Below are positions 1-6,733 of a stretch of DNA of 14,582 bases, one piece after another. The notes under the pieces are model-generated. The model was not told where the DNA came from. It did not search any database and saw only the letters and a program-made list of their open reading frames with translations. Numbering within the stretch: position 1 is the first letter of the stretch; the number at the start of each line of letters is the position of its first letter. Made by a program: the position numbers and the translations under genes. This DNA is from CBFGWV01 sp965652545 (GTDB taxonomy: Bacteria; Pseudomonadota; Gammaproteobacteria; Competibacterales; Competibacteraceae). The stretch lies in contig CBFGWV010000104.1 of NCBI GenBank assembly GCA_965652545.1, positions 1 to 14,582 of the forward strand, given 5' to 3'.

Positions 1-165
1 ATCGAGCGCGAGATGCTCGGGCGTGGGTTGCCCTGAGGCCATTCGTGCGCGGGTATGGTGCCACCCCCTGGGATTGGCACCTGTAGGAGCCCTGCCCTCA
101 GGGCGATTGTTTCCGGCGGCACCGATCCGCGTCGATTTGGCGCCATGACAAGGGGCACTACCAAC
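1..165. other. Left edge, no assignable gene
   Basis: Frame 1 of the + strand is open from the first base to a TGA at 34-36 and would end in a peptide reading IEREMLGRGLP, so this may be the last codons of an upstream gene. Twelve codons are too few to identify anything. The rest, up to the SRPBCC start at 166, shows no convincing gene, terminator or RNA. An in-frame ATG at 55 exists, but the residues it would add are low-complexity and unlike the family. Confidence 0.25.
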
Positions 166-627
166 ATGAGCCTGATCCAGTGCTCCATCGTCATCCTGGG
201 GCGGACGGAGGGTCTTTTTGCTCTTACCCAGGACTACGGGCGGCGCCTCGCATGGGACCCCTTCCCGGAAAGTTACCGTTTCCACGATGGGCTGAAGGCA
301 GCGGAAGCCGGTGCCGTGTTGACGGTGAATGCCCGTAATGGGTACAGCATGACTGTGCGCTACGTGAGCTTCTCCCGACCCCGAGCCGCCGCTATTGAAA
401 TGGTTTCCGGCCCCTGGTTCATCGGCCGCTTCGCCGGTACCTGGCATTTCGCGCCGGTCGATGCAGAGCAGACACGGGTCACGTTCAAGTACAACGTCGT
501 CGCCGCGCCGCGCATCCTGCGTTGGCTGATCCAGCCTTTGCTCAACCGGGCGTTCAACAGCCACGCCAACGCGCGTTTGCAGGCGCTGAAGGCATACGTC
601 GAGGGTGATGCCGGCTCACTGCTGTAG
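166..627 (+). CDS. SRPBCC / polyketide cyclase-type small protein
   Basis: A 153-residue protein that reads like a START/SRPBCC ligand-binding fold (polyketide cyclase/dehydrase family, COQ10-like subgroup). After the N-terminal strand (MSLIQCSIVILG) come a helix with FALTQDYGRRLAWDPFP, alternating strands, the stretch GPWFIGRFAGTWHF, and a long C-terminal helix from about residue 115 that would close the cavity. The fold commonly binds hydrophobic ligands; the ligand here is unknown. The start at 166 was chosen because AGGGG lies upstream (about 11 bases) and the fold begins there; ATGs at 55 and 145 add residues unlike the family. The last 12 bases overlap the end of the convergent LysR gene. 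No signal peptide or membrane segment is seen. Family assignment is by fold pattern, not by a unique motif. Confidence 0.72.
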   Translation: MSLIQCSIVILGRTEGLFALTQDYGRRLAWDPFPESYRFHDGLKAAEAGAVLTVNARNGYSMTVRYVSFSRPRAAAIEMVSGPWFIGRFAGTWHFAPVDAEQTRVTFKYNVVAAPRILRWLIQPLLNRAFNSHANARLQALKAYVEGDAGSLL

Positions 628-1530
628 CTGGGTGTGTTCGCGCAGCGCGTCGCAAAGCCGTTGCCCCGCCGGGCCCAGGGCTTCGTCCGCCCGGTGGGCG
701 AGGTACGCTCTGGACCCTGACTCGCCCCGCGGCCCCAGTTCGGCGGCCGGTACGCGAACGAGGCGGCCGGCGGCGAGGTCGTGCTCGACCAGCCAGTCGG
801 GCAGGCTGCCCCAACCCAGGCCGGTGAGGATGAGCGCGAGTTTGGTGTACATGTCGCCGACGCGCCAAGTGGTCGGGGAGAGTACGCCGTAATCCTGGCC
901 CGCGGTGATTGGGGAGGGGTCTTCGACGACGATCTGCAGATGATCGGCCAATGCGGATTTCGGTATCGGTGCCTGCTGGCCGGCGAGCTCGGCCAAGGGA
1001 TGGCCGGCGCCGGCCACGGCGATCATCGTCAGTGGCATCAAGGCCTCGCGTGTGATGTTCGCATCCGCCATGTCGAAGGCGGTGACTGCGAGGTCGCACC
1101 AGTGTTCGTGTAGCGCCTGGTGGGTGCCGCCCAACGAGGCATACGTCACCCGCACGCTGACCGTCGGGTAGGCGGTATGCAGTGTCTTGAGCGCAAGCGA
1201 GAGTGTCGCCGGTGGGAACAAGGTATCCACGGCAATCGACAGCCCCAGCTCCACCCCCTCGCCCAGGCCTTGCGCCCGAGCCCGCAGGCTGTCGACGCGC
1301 GAGAGGATGGCGCGCACATCCACCAGCAGGGAGCGTCCCTCCGCCGTCAGTTGGGGCCGGTACGCACCACGGTCGAACAGCGTCACCCCAAGCTGGGCTT
1401 CGAGGTTGGCGACGGCGTGACTGACTGCCGACTGCACCCGATGCAGCCGGGACGCGCCGGCACGAAAGCTGCCGGCATCGGCGACGGCGACAAACGTACG
1501 CATCTGATCCAGCGTCAGTGCATCCAGCAT
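616..1530 (-). CDS. LysR-family transcriptional regulator
   Basis: A 304-residue protein with the standard LysR layout: a winged helix-turn-helix at about residues 5-65 (LDQMRTFVAVADAGSF, then the recognition region with QSAVSHAVANLEAQLGVTLFDR), a linker helix, and a periplasmic-binding-like effector domain from about 90 to the end. Length is typical. It is divergent from wrbA with a 115-base gap (1531-1645) that holds inverted repeats, the usual arrangement in which a LysR protein controls both itself and the opposite operon. From that I infer that it regulates wrbA and the MFS gene, perhaps in response to a quinone, an electrophile or an exported compound; the effector cannot be read from sequence. 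Its 3' end overlaps the SRPBCC gene by 12 bases. Confidence 0.95.
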   Translation of the reverse strand: MLDALTLDQMRTFVAVADAGSFRAGASRLHRVQSAVSHAVANLEAQLGVTLFDRGAYRPQLTAEGRSLLVDVRAILSRVDSLRARAQGLGEGVELGLSIAVDTLFPPATLSLALKTLHTAYPTVSVRVTYASLGGTHQALHEHWCDLAVTAFDMADANITREALMPLTMIAVAGAGHPLAELAGQQAPIPKSALADHLQIVVEDPSPITAGQDYGVLSPTTWRVGDMYTKLALILTGLGWGSLPDWLVEHDLAAGRLVRVPAAELGPRGESGSRAYLAHRADEALGPAGQRLCDALREHTQLQQ

Positions 1531-1645
1531 GATCTACCCAATCGATTGAGATAAGCGAAACATTCTAATTACGTAGATCAGCAAGCATTGTCAAACTGGG
1601 CCAATGGTCGATGTGCGACCTCTTGGCCTTGTGGAGGATGCAGCG
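1531..1645. promoter_or_regulatory. Divergent lysR/wrbA control region
   Basis: The gap between the LysR gene and wrbA contains a near-palindrome TCTA-N6-TAGA at 1564-1577, which has the T-N11-A form of LysR boxes, and a wider inverted pair GATCTAC (1531-1537) and GTAGATC (1573-1579). On the minus strand a perfect TTGACA lies at 1589-1594 and could be the -35 box of the LysR gene, but the -10 at a 17-base spacing is poor. The wrbA ribosome site GGAGG is at 1633-1637. The sites are seen in the sequence; their use by this regulator is inferred. Confidence 0.5.
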
Positions 1646-2281
1646 ATGACGGATGTACTCGTTCTTTACTACTCGTCGTTCGGACATATCGAAACGATGG
1701 CGACCGCGGTCGCCGACGGTGTCCGTCAGGCCGGCGCGCATGTGGTGGTTAAGCGGGTGCCGGAGCTGGTGCCGGACGAGGTGCGCAGCCGCTCGGGCTA
1801 TAAGCTCGACCAGTCGGCCCCGGTGGCGACGGTTGCCGAGCTCCCCGATTACGACGCGATCATCATCGGCACGCCGACCCGCTACGGGAACATGGCCTCG
1901 CAGATGAAAAACTTCCTCGATCAGACCGGGGGTTTGTGGTTCCAGGACAAACTCGTGGGCAAGGTCGGTAGCGTCTTCACCTCGACCGGCAGCCAGCACG
2001 GCGGCCAGGAGTCGACGATTCTCGCCACCCATATCGTGCTGTACCACCTGGGCATGGTTGTGGTCGGTCTGCCGTACACCTTCAAAGGGCAGATGCGGAT
2101 GGACGAGATCACCGGCGCCTCGCCCTATGGTGCCTCGACGTTGGCTGACGATGGCAACGGCGGCGACCGCCAGCCCAGTGACAACGAACTGGCGGCGGCG
2201 CGTTTCCAGGGGCGGCACGTGGCCGAGATCGCGATGATGCTGGCGGCCGGTCGGCACGCCGTGCAACCCGAGCCCGCCTGA
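1646..2281 (+). CDS. wrbA: NAD(P)H:quinone oxidoreductase, WrbA-type flavodoxin
   Basis: A 211-residue cytoplasmic flavodoxin-fold protein. WrbA proteins bind FMN, form tetramers and carry out two-electron reduction of quinones with NAD(P)H, which avoids semiquinone radicals. Diagnostic segments are the FMN phosphate loop YYSSFGHIETMA near residue 8, PTRYGNMASQMKNFLDQTGGLW in the middle (a WrbA signature), and FTSTGSQHGGQE following it. It is slightly longer than the usual ~198 residues, mainly in the C-terminal tail. The ATG at 1646 was chosen over the one at 1604 because GGAGG sits 8 bases upstream and the protein then begins with the first flavodoxin strand. The stop codon overlaps the start of the MFS gene (TGATG), so the two are probably translationally coupled. 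Likely controlled by the divergent LysR protein. Confidence 0.93.
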   Translation: MTDVLVLYYSSFGHIETMATAVADGVRQAGAHVVVKRVPELVPDEVRSRSGYKLDQSAPVATVAELPDYDAIIIGTPTRYGNMASQMKNFLDQTGGLWFQDKLVGKVGSVFTSTGSQHGGQESTILATHIVLYHLGMVVVGLPYTFKGQMRMDEITGASPYGASTLADDGNGGDRQPSDNELAAARFQGRHVAEIAMMLAAGRHAVQPEPA

Positions 2282-3525
2282 TGCCGGCCGCGACAGGGCA
2301 TGCCATTGCGGGCCGCTCGCCCTGGCTCGGCATCCTGCTCATCGTGGGCGCAGGGATCGTATCCGCCTTCCAGGTGGGTAAGGCACCGGCCGCGCTCGCG
2401 GCCATTCGCGCCGACCTGGCGCTGGATCTGGCCACGGCATCCTGGCTGTTGTCGGCGTTTGCCGTTGTCGGCGCGCTGGTTGGTATCGCTATCGGCGTGG
2501 CCGTCGATCATATCGGGGCGCGGCGGATGGCCCTGGGTGGGTTGGTGCTGCAGGGACTCGCCAGCGCCGTGGGCGCGATGGCTGCCGGTACGCCACTGCT
2601 GCTCGCGAGCCGTATTGCCGAAGGCTTAGGTTTTCTTGCCGTGGTGGTTGCGGCCCCGACATTGATCGTCGCCATCGCGCCGCCGGCCAGCCGCGCACGC
2701 GCCGTTGCCGTCTGGAGTACCTTCATGCCGGTGGGGATCACCATTGTCATGCTGGGCGCACCGCTGCTGACGGCCCTTGGGTGGCGCGGGTTCTGGGTCG
2801 TTAATGCCATTGTCCTGGTGGCTTACGCGATGCTGTTGGCTTACGGCACGCGGGCGGTTCAAGCTCAGGCCGCACCCGGCCGGTCCATTGCCAGCGATGT
2901 GCAGGTGACGCTCGGCAGTGCCGGGCCTTGGTTGCTGGCGTTGTTGTTCGCGGCCTTTTGTGCGGCGTTCTTTGCGGTGTTCGGGTTTCTGCCGACGCTG
3001 TTGTCGGACCGGCTCGGCGTCGGGTTGGAGATGGCCAGTGCACTGGCCGGCCTCGCCGTTCTGGCCAATGTGCCGGGAAACCTGGTCGGCGGTGTGCTGC
3101 TTGCCCGTGGTGTGCGGTGCAGTTATCTGCTGCTTGCCGGGTTCGGGGCCATGGCCGTGTTCGGCTTCGGGATTCTCGGAACGGATAGCCCGGGTGCCGT
3201 CATCTACCTGTCGTGTCTCGCCTTCTCGGTCGTCTCGGGGGTTGTTCCTGTGGCGCTGTTCGATGCCGCACCTCGGCACGCGCCACGCCCGGAGCTCGTC
3301 GGGGCCACGGTGGGCTTCCTCATGCAGGGCAACAATGCCGGGCTCATGCTCGGTCCGGTCGTCGCCGGCGCGCTCGCAGAAGCCGCAGGCTGGCCAACCG
3401 TCGTCTGGCTGATCGTGGCCATCGCCATGTGGGCGGGTGTGCTGATCACGGTGCTCCAGACACGCGCGGTGGAGCGTAGAGGCCACGATCGGCGGCCACA
3501 GTGCGCTCGGGATGCCGCCGTCTGA
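2281..3525 (+). CDS. MFS transporter
   Basis: A 414-residue integral inner-membrane protein with about 12 hydrophobic segments in two halves, separated by a charged loop near residues 190-205 (after LAYGTRAVQAQAA). MFS motif A is visible between TM2 and TM3 as GVAVDHIGARR (residues 72-82). The overall look is that of the CynX/NimT-like or drug-efflux branches of the major facilitator superfamily; the substrate cannot be assigned. The ATG shares its A with the wrbA stop, so it is expressed with the quinone reductase. A reductase plus an efflux-type carrier next to a LysR regulator is the usual layout for a response to a toxic organic compound, but this is inference. No strong separate ribosome site was seen, in line with coupling. 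Confidence 0.9.
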   Translation: MPAATGHAIAGRSPWLGILLIVGAGIVSAFQVGKAPAALAAIRADLALDLATASWLLSAFAVVGALVGIAIGVAVDHIGARRMALGGLVLQGLASAVGAMAAGTPLLLASRIAEGLGFLAVVVAAPTLIVAIAPPASRARAVAVWSTFMPVGITIVMLGAPLLTALGWRGFWVVNAIVLVAYAMLLAYGTRAVQAQAAPGRSIASDVQVTLGSAGPWLLALLFAAFCAAFFAVFGFLPTLLSDRLGVGLEMASALAGLAVLANVPGNLVGGVLLARGVRCSYLLLAGFGAMAVFGFGILGTDSPGAVIYLSCLAFSVVSGVVPVALFDAAPRHAPRPELVGATVGFLMQGNNAGLMLGPVVAGALAEAAGWPTVVWLIVAIAMWAGVLITVLQTRAVERRGHDRRPQCARDAAV

Positions 3526-3582
3526 CGTGATAGGCTCGGCCTCGACACGTCGATTGGCCGCCAACCCTAAAAGGAATTTTCG

Positions 3583-4242
3583 ATGAGCGTGACAGCCGAG
3601 CAAGTGACCGCCGGACAGGCGGTGTATACCAAGCGGACGCTTGCCCTCTACGACATCCTGGTGCTCGGAATCTCCAACCGCCTGATCTGGAAATGCCCCA
3701 CGGCCAGGCTGGTGGACCACTACAACACGCACCTGACCGCCAACCACCTGGATGTCGGTGTTGGCACGGGCTATTTTCTCGACCGCTGCCGTTTCCCGTC
3801 GGCGACACCGCGGGTTGCGCTCATGGACCTCAACCCTCAGGCACTGGCCTTCGCCGCCGCACGAATCGCGCGGTATACACCCGAGCGCTACCGTTGCAAT
3901 GTCCTGGAACCCGTGTCCCTTGATGTCGAGCGGTTCGATTCCGTCGGGGTCAATTACCTGCTGCATTGCCTCCCGGGTAGCATCGAATCCAAAGCGATGG
4001 TTTTGGACCATCTGAAGGCCCTGATGAACCCCGGTGCGGTGTTGTTCGGCTCCACGTTGCTGCAAGGCGGTGTGCGCCGCGGTGGTGCGGCGAAGCGCCT
4101 GATGGCGTTCTACAACAAGAAAGGCATTTTCTCGAACCGAGAGGACGACCTGGACAGCTTGAAGCGAGTGCTTGCGCAGCGGTTCAGCGAGGTCTCAGTG
4201 GAGGTCGTCGGCTGCGCGGCGCTGTTTTCGGGACGGGTGTGA
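3583..4242 (+). CDS. Class I SAM-dependent methyltransferase
   Basis: A 219-residue protein with a Rossmann-type methyltransferase core. Motif I is LDVGVGTGYFLDR (glycine-rich SAM loop, D57-G63). The acidic residue at the end of strand 2 is D82 in ALMDLN, followed by a helix and FDSVGVNYLLHCLPG (motif IV/post region). The N-terminal part (YDILVLGISNRLIWKCP) resembles small-molecule methyltransferases of the type 11/12 group. The substrate is unknown. A good ribosome site (AAGGA at 3571-3575) stands before the ATG. It starts 57 bases after the MFS gene, so it may be co-transcribed with wrbA and the transporter or have its own promoter. It is complete, ends in TGA, and is followed by a long non-coding stretch. 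Confidence 0.88.
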   Translation: MSVTAEQVTAGQAVYTKRTLALYDILVLGISNRLIWKCPTARLVDHYNTHLTANHLDVGVGTGYFLDRCRFPSATPRVALMDLNPQALAFAAARIARYTPERYRCNVLEPVSLDVERFDSVGVNYLLHCLPGSIESKAMVLDHLKALMNPGAVLFGSTLLQGGVRRGGAAKRLMAFYNKKGIFSNREDDLDSLKRVLAQRFSEVSVEVVGCAALFSGRV

Positions 4243-4461
4243 GTACGCCTTTGCTCGAGAGCTCACGTCGTGCGTGACATCCTGGACTTCGCGGCCCCGA
4301 TAGTCGTTGCGCTGGGCGTTTCATTGGGTTCAGAGGGCTGGTGATGAGAATGCCAGGCGCTGGGGCGGCATGCGAATCGCTTATAGAGATTGATTGGTGG
4401 CGCTTTTGCGCGAATCCCGTGCGTCCGCAGGTGTACCGTTTATCCTTGTTTTTTTTGTATT

Positions 4462-4513
4462 GCTATTCATTTGCCGACCTTGAATAGCTAAGCGAATAAT
4501 GCTCGATATTATT
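4462..4513 (+). promoter_or_regulatory. Candidate sigma-70 promoter with overlapping operator
   Basis: A perfect 8-bp inverted repeat, GCTATTCA (4462-4469) and TGAATAGC (4481-4488), has an 11-base spacer. Within the spacer lies TTGCCG (4471-4476), which can serve as a -35 box; 18 bases later AATAAT (4495-4500) matches five of six -10 positions. AATAAT is itself one arm of a second inverted repeat with ATTATT at 4508-4513. Arms 19 bases apart centre to centre would lie on one face of the helix, as expected for a dimeric repressor covering the promoter. Transcription would begin near 4507, giving a leader of about 160 bases. This was read by eye and has not been tested. Confidence 0.42.
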
Positions 4514-4607
4514 ATGCTCTAATGTATTAATCGCTTGTGAGTCTCGTTCATATCCACGTCGCTTCGGCCGTGCGGGTTGCCCAACGCCAAGCTATTGTTT
4601 ATCAGTA

Positions 4608-4655
4608 AAGGTATCAAGCCGGAATCCGGTCCACGGCATACCTTGGCGGAAGGAG
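4608..4655 (+). promoter_or_regulatory. Leader hairpin adjoining the E1 alpha ribosome site
   Basis: AAGGTAT (4608-4614) is complementary to ATACCTT (4638-4644), and the loop contains an inner hairpin CCGG-AAT-CCGG (4619-4629). Only three bases separate this structure from the strong ribosome site GGAAGGAG (4648-4655), which lies 10 bases before the ATG at 4666. A stem ending so close to the ribosome site could affect initiation. No known riboswitch class is recognised. Confidence 0.35.
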
Positions 4656-4665
4656 CCTGGCGACG

Positions 4666-5760
4666 ATGCTGCGCGACATCCATGGTGAATCGGTCGGCCC
4701 CTACGGCATCCCCCTTGTCCGCTGCCTGGACCCTGCGGGCAAAGCGGTGGGGCCGTTGCCGGATATCGCCGCCGAACCGGATGCCCTGGCCGCGCTGTAC
4801 CGGGCAATGGTGCTGACCCGAATCTTCGACGAGAAGGCGGTGGCCCTGCAGCGCACCGGCCGCCTGGGTACTTATGCCTCGTCGCTGGGGCAGGAGGCGG
4901 TATCGGTCGGCGCTGGGGCGGCCATGCGCCCGGGCGATGTCTTCCTGCCGTCGTTTCGTGAGCAAGGCGGTCAGATCGTCCGCGGCGTCACCCTGGTGGA
5001 GTTGCTCCAGTACTGGGGTGGGGATGAGCGGGGCAGTGATTTCGCCGGCCCCCGGGAGGATTTCCCCATCTGCATTCCGGTGGCCAGCAACCTGCCGCAT
5101 GCCTGTGGCGTCGCCTTGGGCTTGAAGCTGCGCGGCCGCTCGCGGGCGGCGCTGGCGGTATTGGGCGATGGGGCTACGTCCAAGGGCGATTTCTACGAGG
5201 CCATCAATATCGCTGGGGTATGGGCGCTGCCGGTCGTCTTTCTCATCGACAACAATCAATGGGCGATCTCCGTTGCCCGCGAACAGCAGAGTGCGGCGCA
5301 GACGCTGGCGCAGAAGGGCATCGCCGCCGGCATCGATTGTATCCAGGTCGATGGCAACGACGTATTGGCCGTGCGCTGGGTTTGCGAGGCGGCGCTGACC
5401 CAGGCACGGGCCGATGGGCGCCCGGCGTTGATCGAGGCCCTGACCTATCGCATGGGGGATCACACTACCGCCGATGACGCGTCGCGCTACCGGGCGGACA
5501 GTGAGGTCAGTCCGCACTGGAAGGAGGACCCGATCGCACGGCTGCGCCAGTTCATGGTGGCGGCCGGCATGTGGACCAACATGGACGAGGAGACCGTACA
5601 GCAAACCTGTCGTGTACAGGTCGATGCGGCGGCGCAGATGTATCTGGCCTTGCCGCCACAGGCCCCCGAGTCCCTGTTCGACCATCTGTACGAACGCCTG
5701 CCCGAGCCTCTGATCCCGCAGCGGGACGAGGCCATCGCCCGCTGGCGTCGCCATGGCTGA
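4666..5760 (+). CDS. pdhA: 2-oxo acid dehydrogenase E1 alpha (pyruvate dehydrogenase type)
   Basis: A 364-residue alpha subunit of a thiamine-diphosphate-dependent E1 heterotetramer, which decarboxylates a 2-oxo acid and passes the acyl group to lipoyl-E2. The ThDP/Mg motif begins GDG at residues 167-169 and ends NN at 196-197, the expected ~30-residue spacing. The active-site loop histidine is in GDHTTADDASRYR (H266). The N-terminal segment YRAMVLTRIFDEKAVALQRTGRLGTYAS (within residues 45-75) is typical of the pdhA subfamily of Gram-positive-type E1 enzymes. The same fold serves branched-chain oxo acids (bkdA1), so substrate specificity is open, and the amino acid dehydrogenase in this operon argues for considering branched-chain substrates. 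A clear ribosome site GGAAGGAG precedes the start. Its end overlaps E1 beta by 8 bases. Confidence 0.93.
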   Translation: MLRDIHGESVGPYGIPLVRCLDPAGKAVGPLPDIAAEPDALAALYRAMVLTRIFDEKAVALQRTGRLGTYASSLGQEAVSVGAGAAMRPGDVFLPSFREQGGQIVRGVTLVELLQYWGGDERGSDFAGPREDFPICIPVASNLPHACGVALGLKLRGRSRAALAVLGDGATSKGDFYEAINIAGVWALPVVFLIDNNQWAISVAREQQSAAQTLAQKGIAAGIDCIQVDGNDVLAVRWVCEAALTQARADGRPALIEALTYRMGDHTTADDASRYRADSEVSPHWKEDPIARLRQFMVAAGMWTNMDEETVQQTCRVQVDAAAQMYLALPPQAPESLFDHLYERLPEPLIPQRDEAIARWRRHG

Positions 5761-6733
5761 ACTGACCCTGGTCGAAGCGGTCCGCACGGCGCTGGCGCGG
5801 GCCATGGAGCAGGATGAGACGGTCATCCTGCTGGGCGAGGATATCGGGGTCGATGGCGGTGTTTTCCGTGCCACCGAGGGTTTGCTCGAGCGTTTCGGCG
5901 CCGAACGGGTGCGGGATACGCCGTTGTCGGAGGCGGTCATCGCGGGTCTCGCGGTGGGGCTAGCTGCGCAGCACTTCCGGCCGGTGGCGGAGATCCAGTT
6001 CATGGGGTTCATCTACCCCACCATCGATCAGATGCTCAATCACGCCAGCCGCCTGCGCAACCGCACCCGTGGCCGTCTCTCCTGCCCCATGGTGCTGCGT
6101 GCACCTTTCGGCGGCGGCATCCATGCCCCGGAACATCACTCTGAAAGCACCGAGGCGATGTTCTGCCATATCCCCGGCCTGCGGGTGGTCGTTCCCTCCT
6201 CGCCGGCGCGCGCCTACGGTCTGCTGCTGGCCGCCATCCGCGACCCCGACCCGGTGGTGTTCCTGGAGCCCAAGCGCATCTATCGCGCCGTCCGCGAAGC
6301 GGTTGTCGACGATGGCTCGGCCCTGCCGCTGGACCGGTGTTTCGTGCTGCGCGAGGGGAGTGATGTCACGCTGGTGAGCTGGGGCGCCATGGTCAGCGAT
6401 ACACTGGAGGCGGCCGATGCACTGGCCGCGGAGGAGATCGACTGCGAGGTCATCGATGTGGCTACACTCAAGCCCTTCGATGCCCGGACGCTTCTCCAAT
6501 CGGTGGCGCGGACCGGTCGCTGCGTCATCGTGCAAGAGGCCGCCCGCAGTTGCGGCTTCGCCAGCGAGATTGCCGCGACCCTGGCCGAGGAAGGGCTGAC
6601 CAGCCTTTTGGCGCCGGTGCGCCGGGTGACCGGCCCCGACACGATCATGCCCCTGCTCAAGCTGGAGGACCGCTACCTGCCTACAGCGGCCATGATCGCC
6701 GACGCCGTCCGCGAAACCCTGGCCTACTCATGA
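5753..6733 (+). CDS. 2-oxo acid dehydrogenase E1 beta
   Basis: A 326-residue beta subunit of E1, the usual length. It has the transketolase-like pyrimidine-binding domain first (LLGEDIGVDGGVFRATEGL, residues ~24-42; RVRDTPLSEAVIAGLAVG; EIQFMGFIYPTIDQMLNHASRLRNRT), followed by the C-terminal domain (SDVTLVSWGAMV; EVIDVATLKPFD; VIVQEAARSCGFASEIAA). AELTLVEAVRTALARAMEQDE is the standard beginning. FGGGIHAPEHHSES carries the conserved histidines near the active site. It overlaps the alpha gene by 8 bases and its stop overlaps the E2 start (ATGA), so alpha, beta and E2 are translationally coupled, which would help equal subunit output. Would be named pdhB or bkdA2 depending on substrate. Confidence 0.94.
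   Translation: MAELTLVEAVRTALARAMEQDETVILLGEDIGVDGGVFRATEGLLERFGAERVRDTPLSEAVIAGLAVGLAAQHFRPVAEIQFMGFIYPTIDQMLNHASRLRNRTRGRLSCPMVLRAPFGGGIHAPEHHSESTEAMFCHIPGLRVVVPSSPARAYGLLLAAIRDPDPVVFLEPKRIYRAVREAVVDDGSALPLDRCFVLREGSDVTLVSWGAMVSDTLEAADALAAEEIDCEVIDVATLKPFDARTLLQSVARTGRCVIVQEAARSCGFASEIAATLAEEGLTSLLAPVRRVTGPDTIMPLLKLEDRYLPTAAMIADAVRETLAYS

Larger units (their letters stand above)
4243..4665. other. AT-rich non-coding leader of the oxo acid dehydrogenase operon
   Basis: This 423-base gap contains no convincing gene on either strand. The first part (4243-4440) has only small hairpins such as GCGC-TTTT-GCGC at 4400-4411. From about 4440 to 4540 the base composition becomes strikingly AT-rich compared with the rest of the window, including a run of eight or more T at 4449-4456. 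That part holds the promoter/operator candidate, and the last 60 bases hold a hairpin next to the ribosome site; both are listed separately. A short GTG-started peptide of 24 codons (4270-4344) is possible but unsupported. Confidence 0.6.

Noticed and set aside
2626..4065. Open reading frame of 479 codons on the minus strand
   Set aside because: It is opposite the MFS and methyltransferase genes and rich in Arg, Gln, His and Gly, typical of an antisense shadow.
4270..4344. GTG-started 24-codon hydrophobic peptide after the methyltransferase
   Set aside because: No ribosome site or family; it is simply the methyltransferase frame continuing past its TGA, and that protein is complete in itself.
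4449..4456. T-run as an intrinsic terminator of the methyltransferase gene
   Set aside because: No stable GC-rich stem directly precedes it; the nearest hairpin (4400-4411) is short and some 37 bases away.
4519..6012. Open reading frame of 497 codons on the minus strand
   Set aside because: It lies opposite E1 alpha and E1 beta, has no family pattern and a composition expected from the antisense of GC-rich codons.
6550..6729. Upstream extension of the E2 reading frame
   Set aside because: It overlaps E1 beta in another frame, and the lipoyl domain starts exactly at the ATG at 6730.
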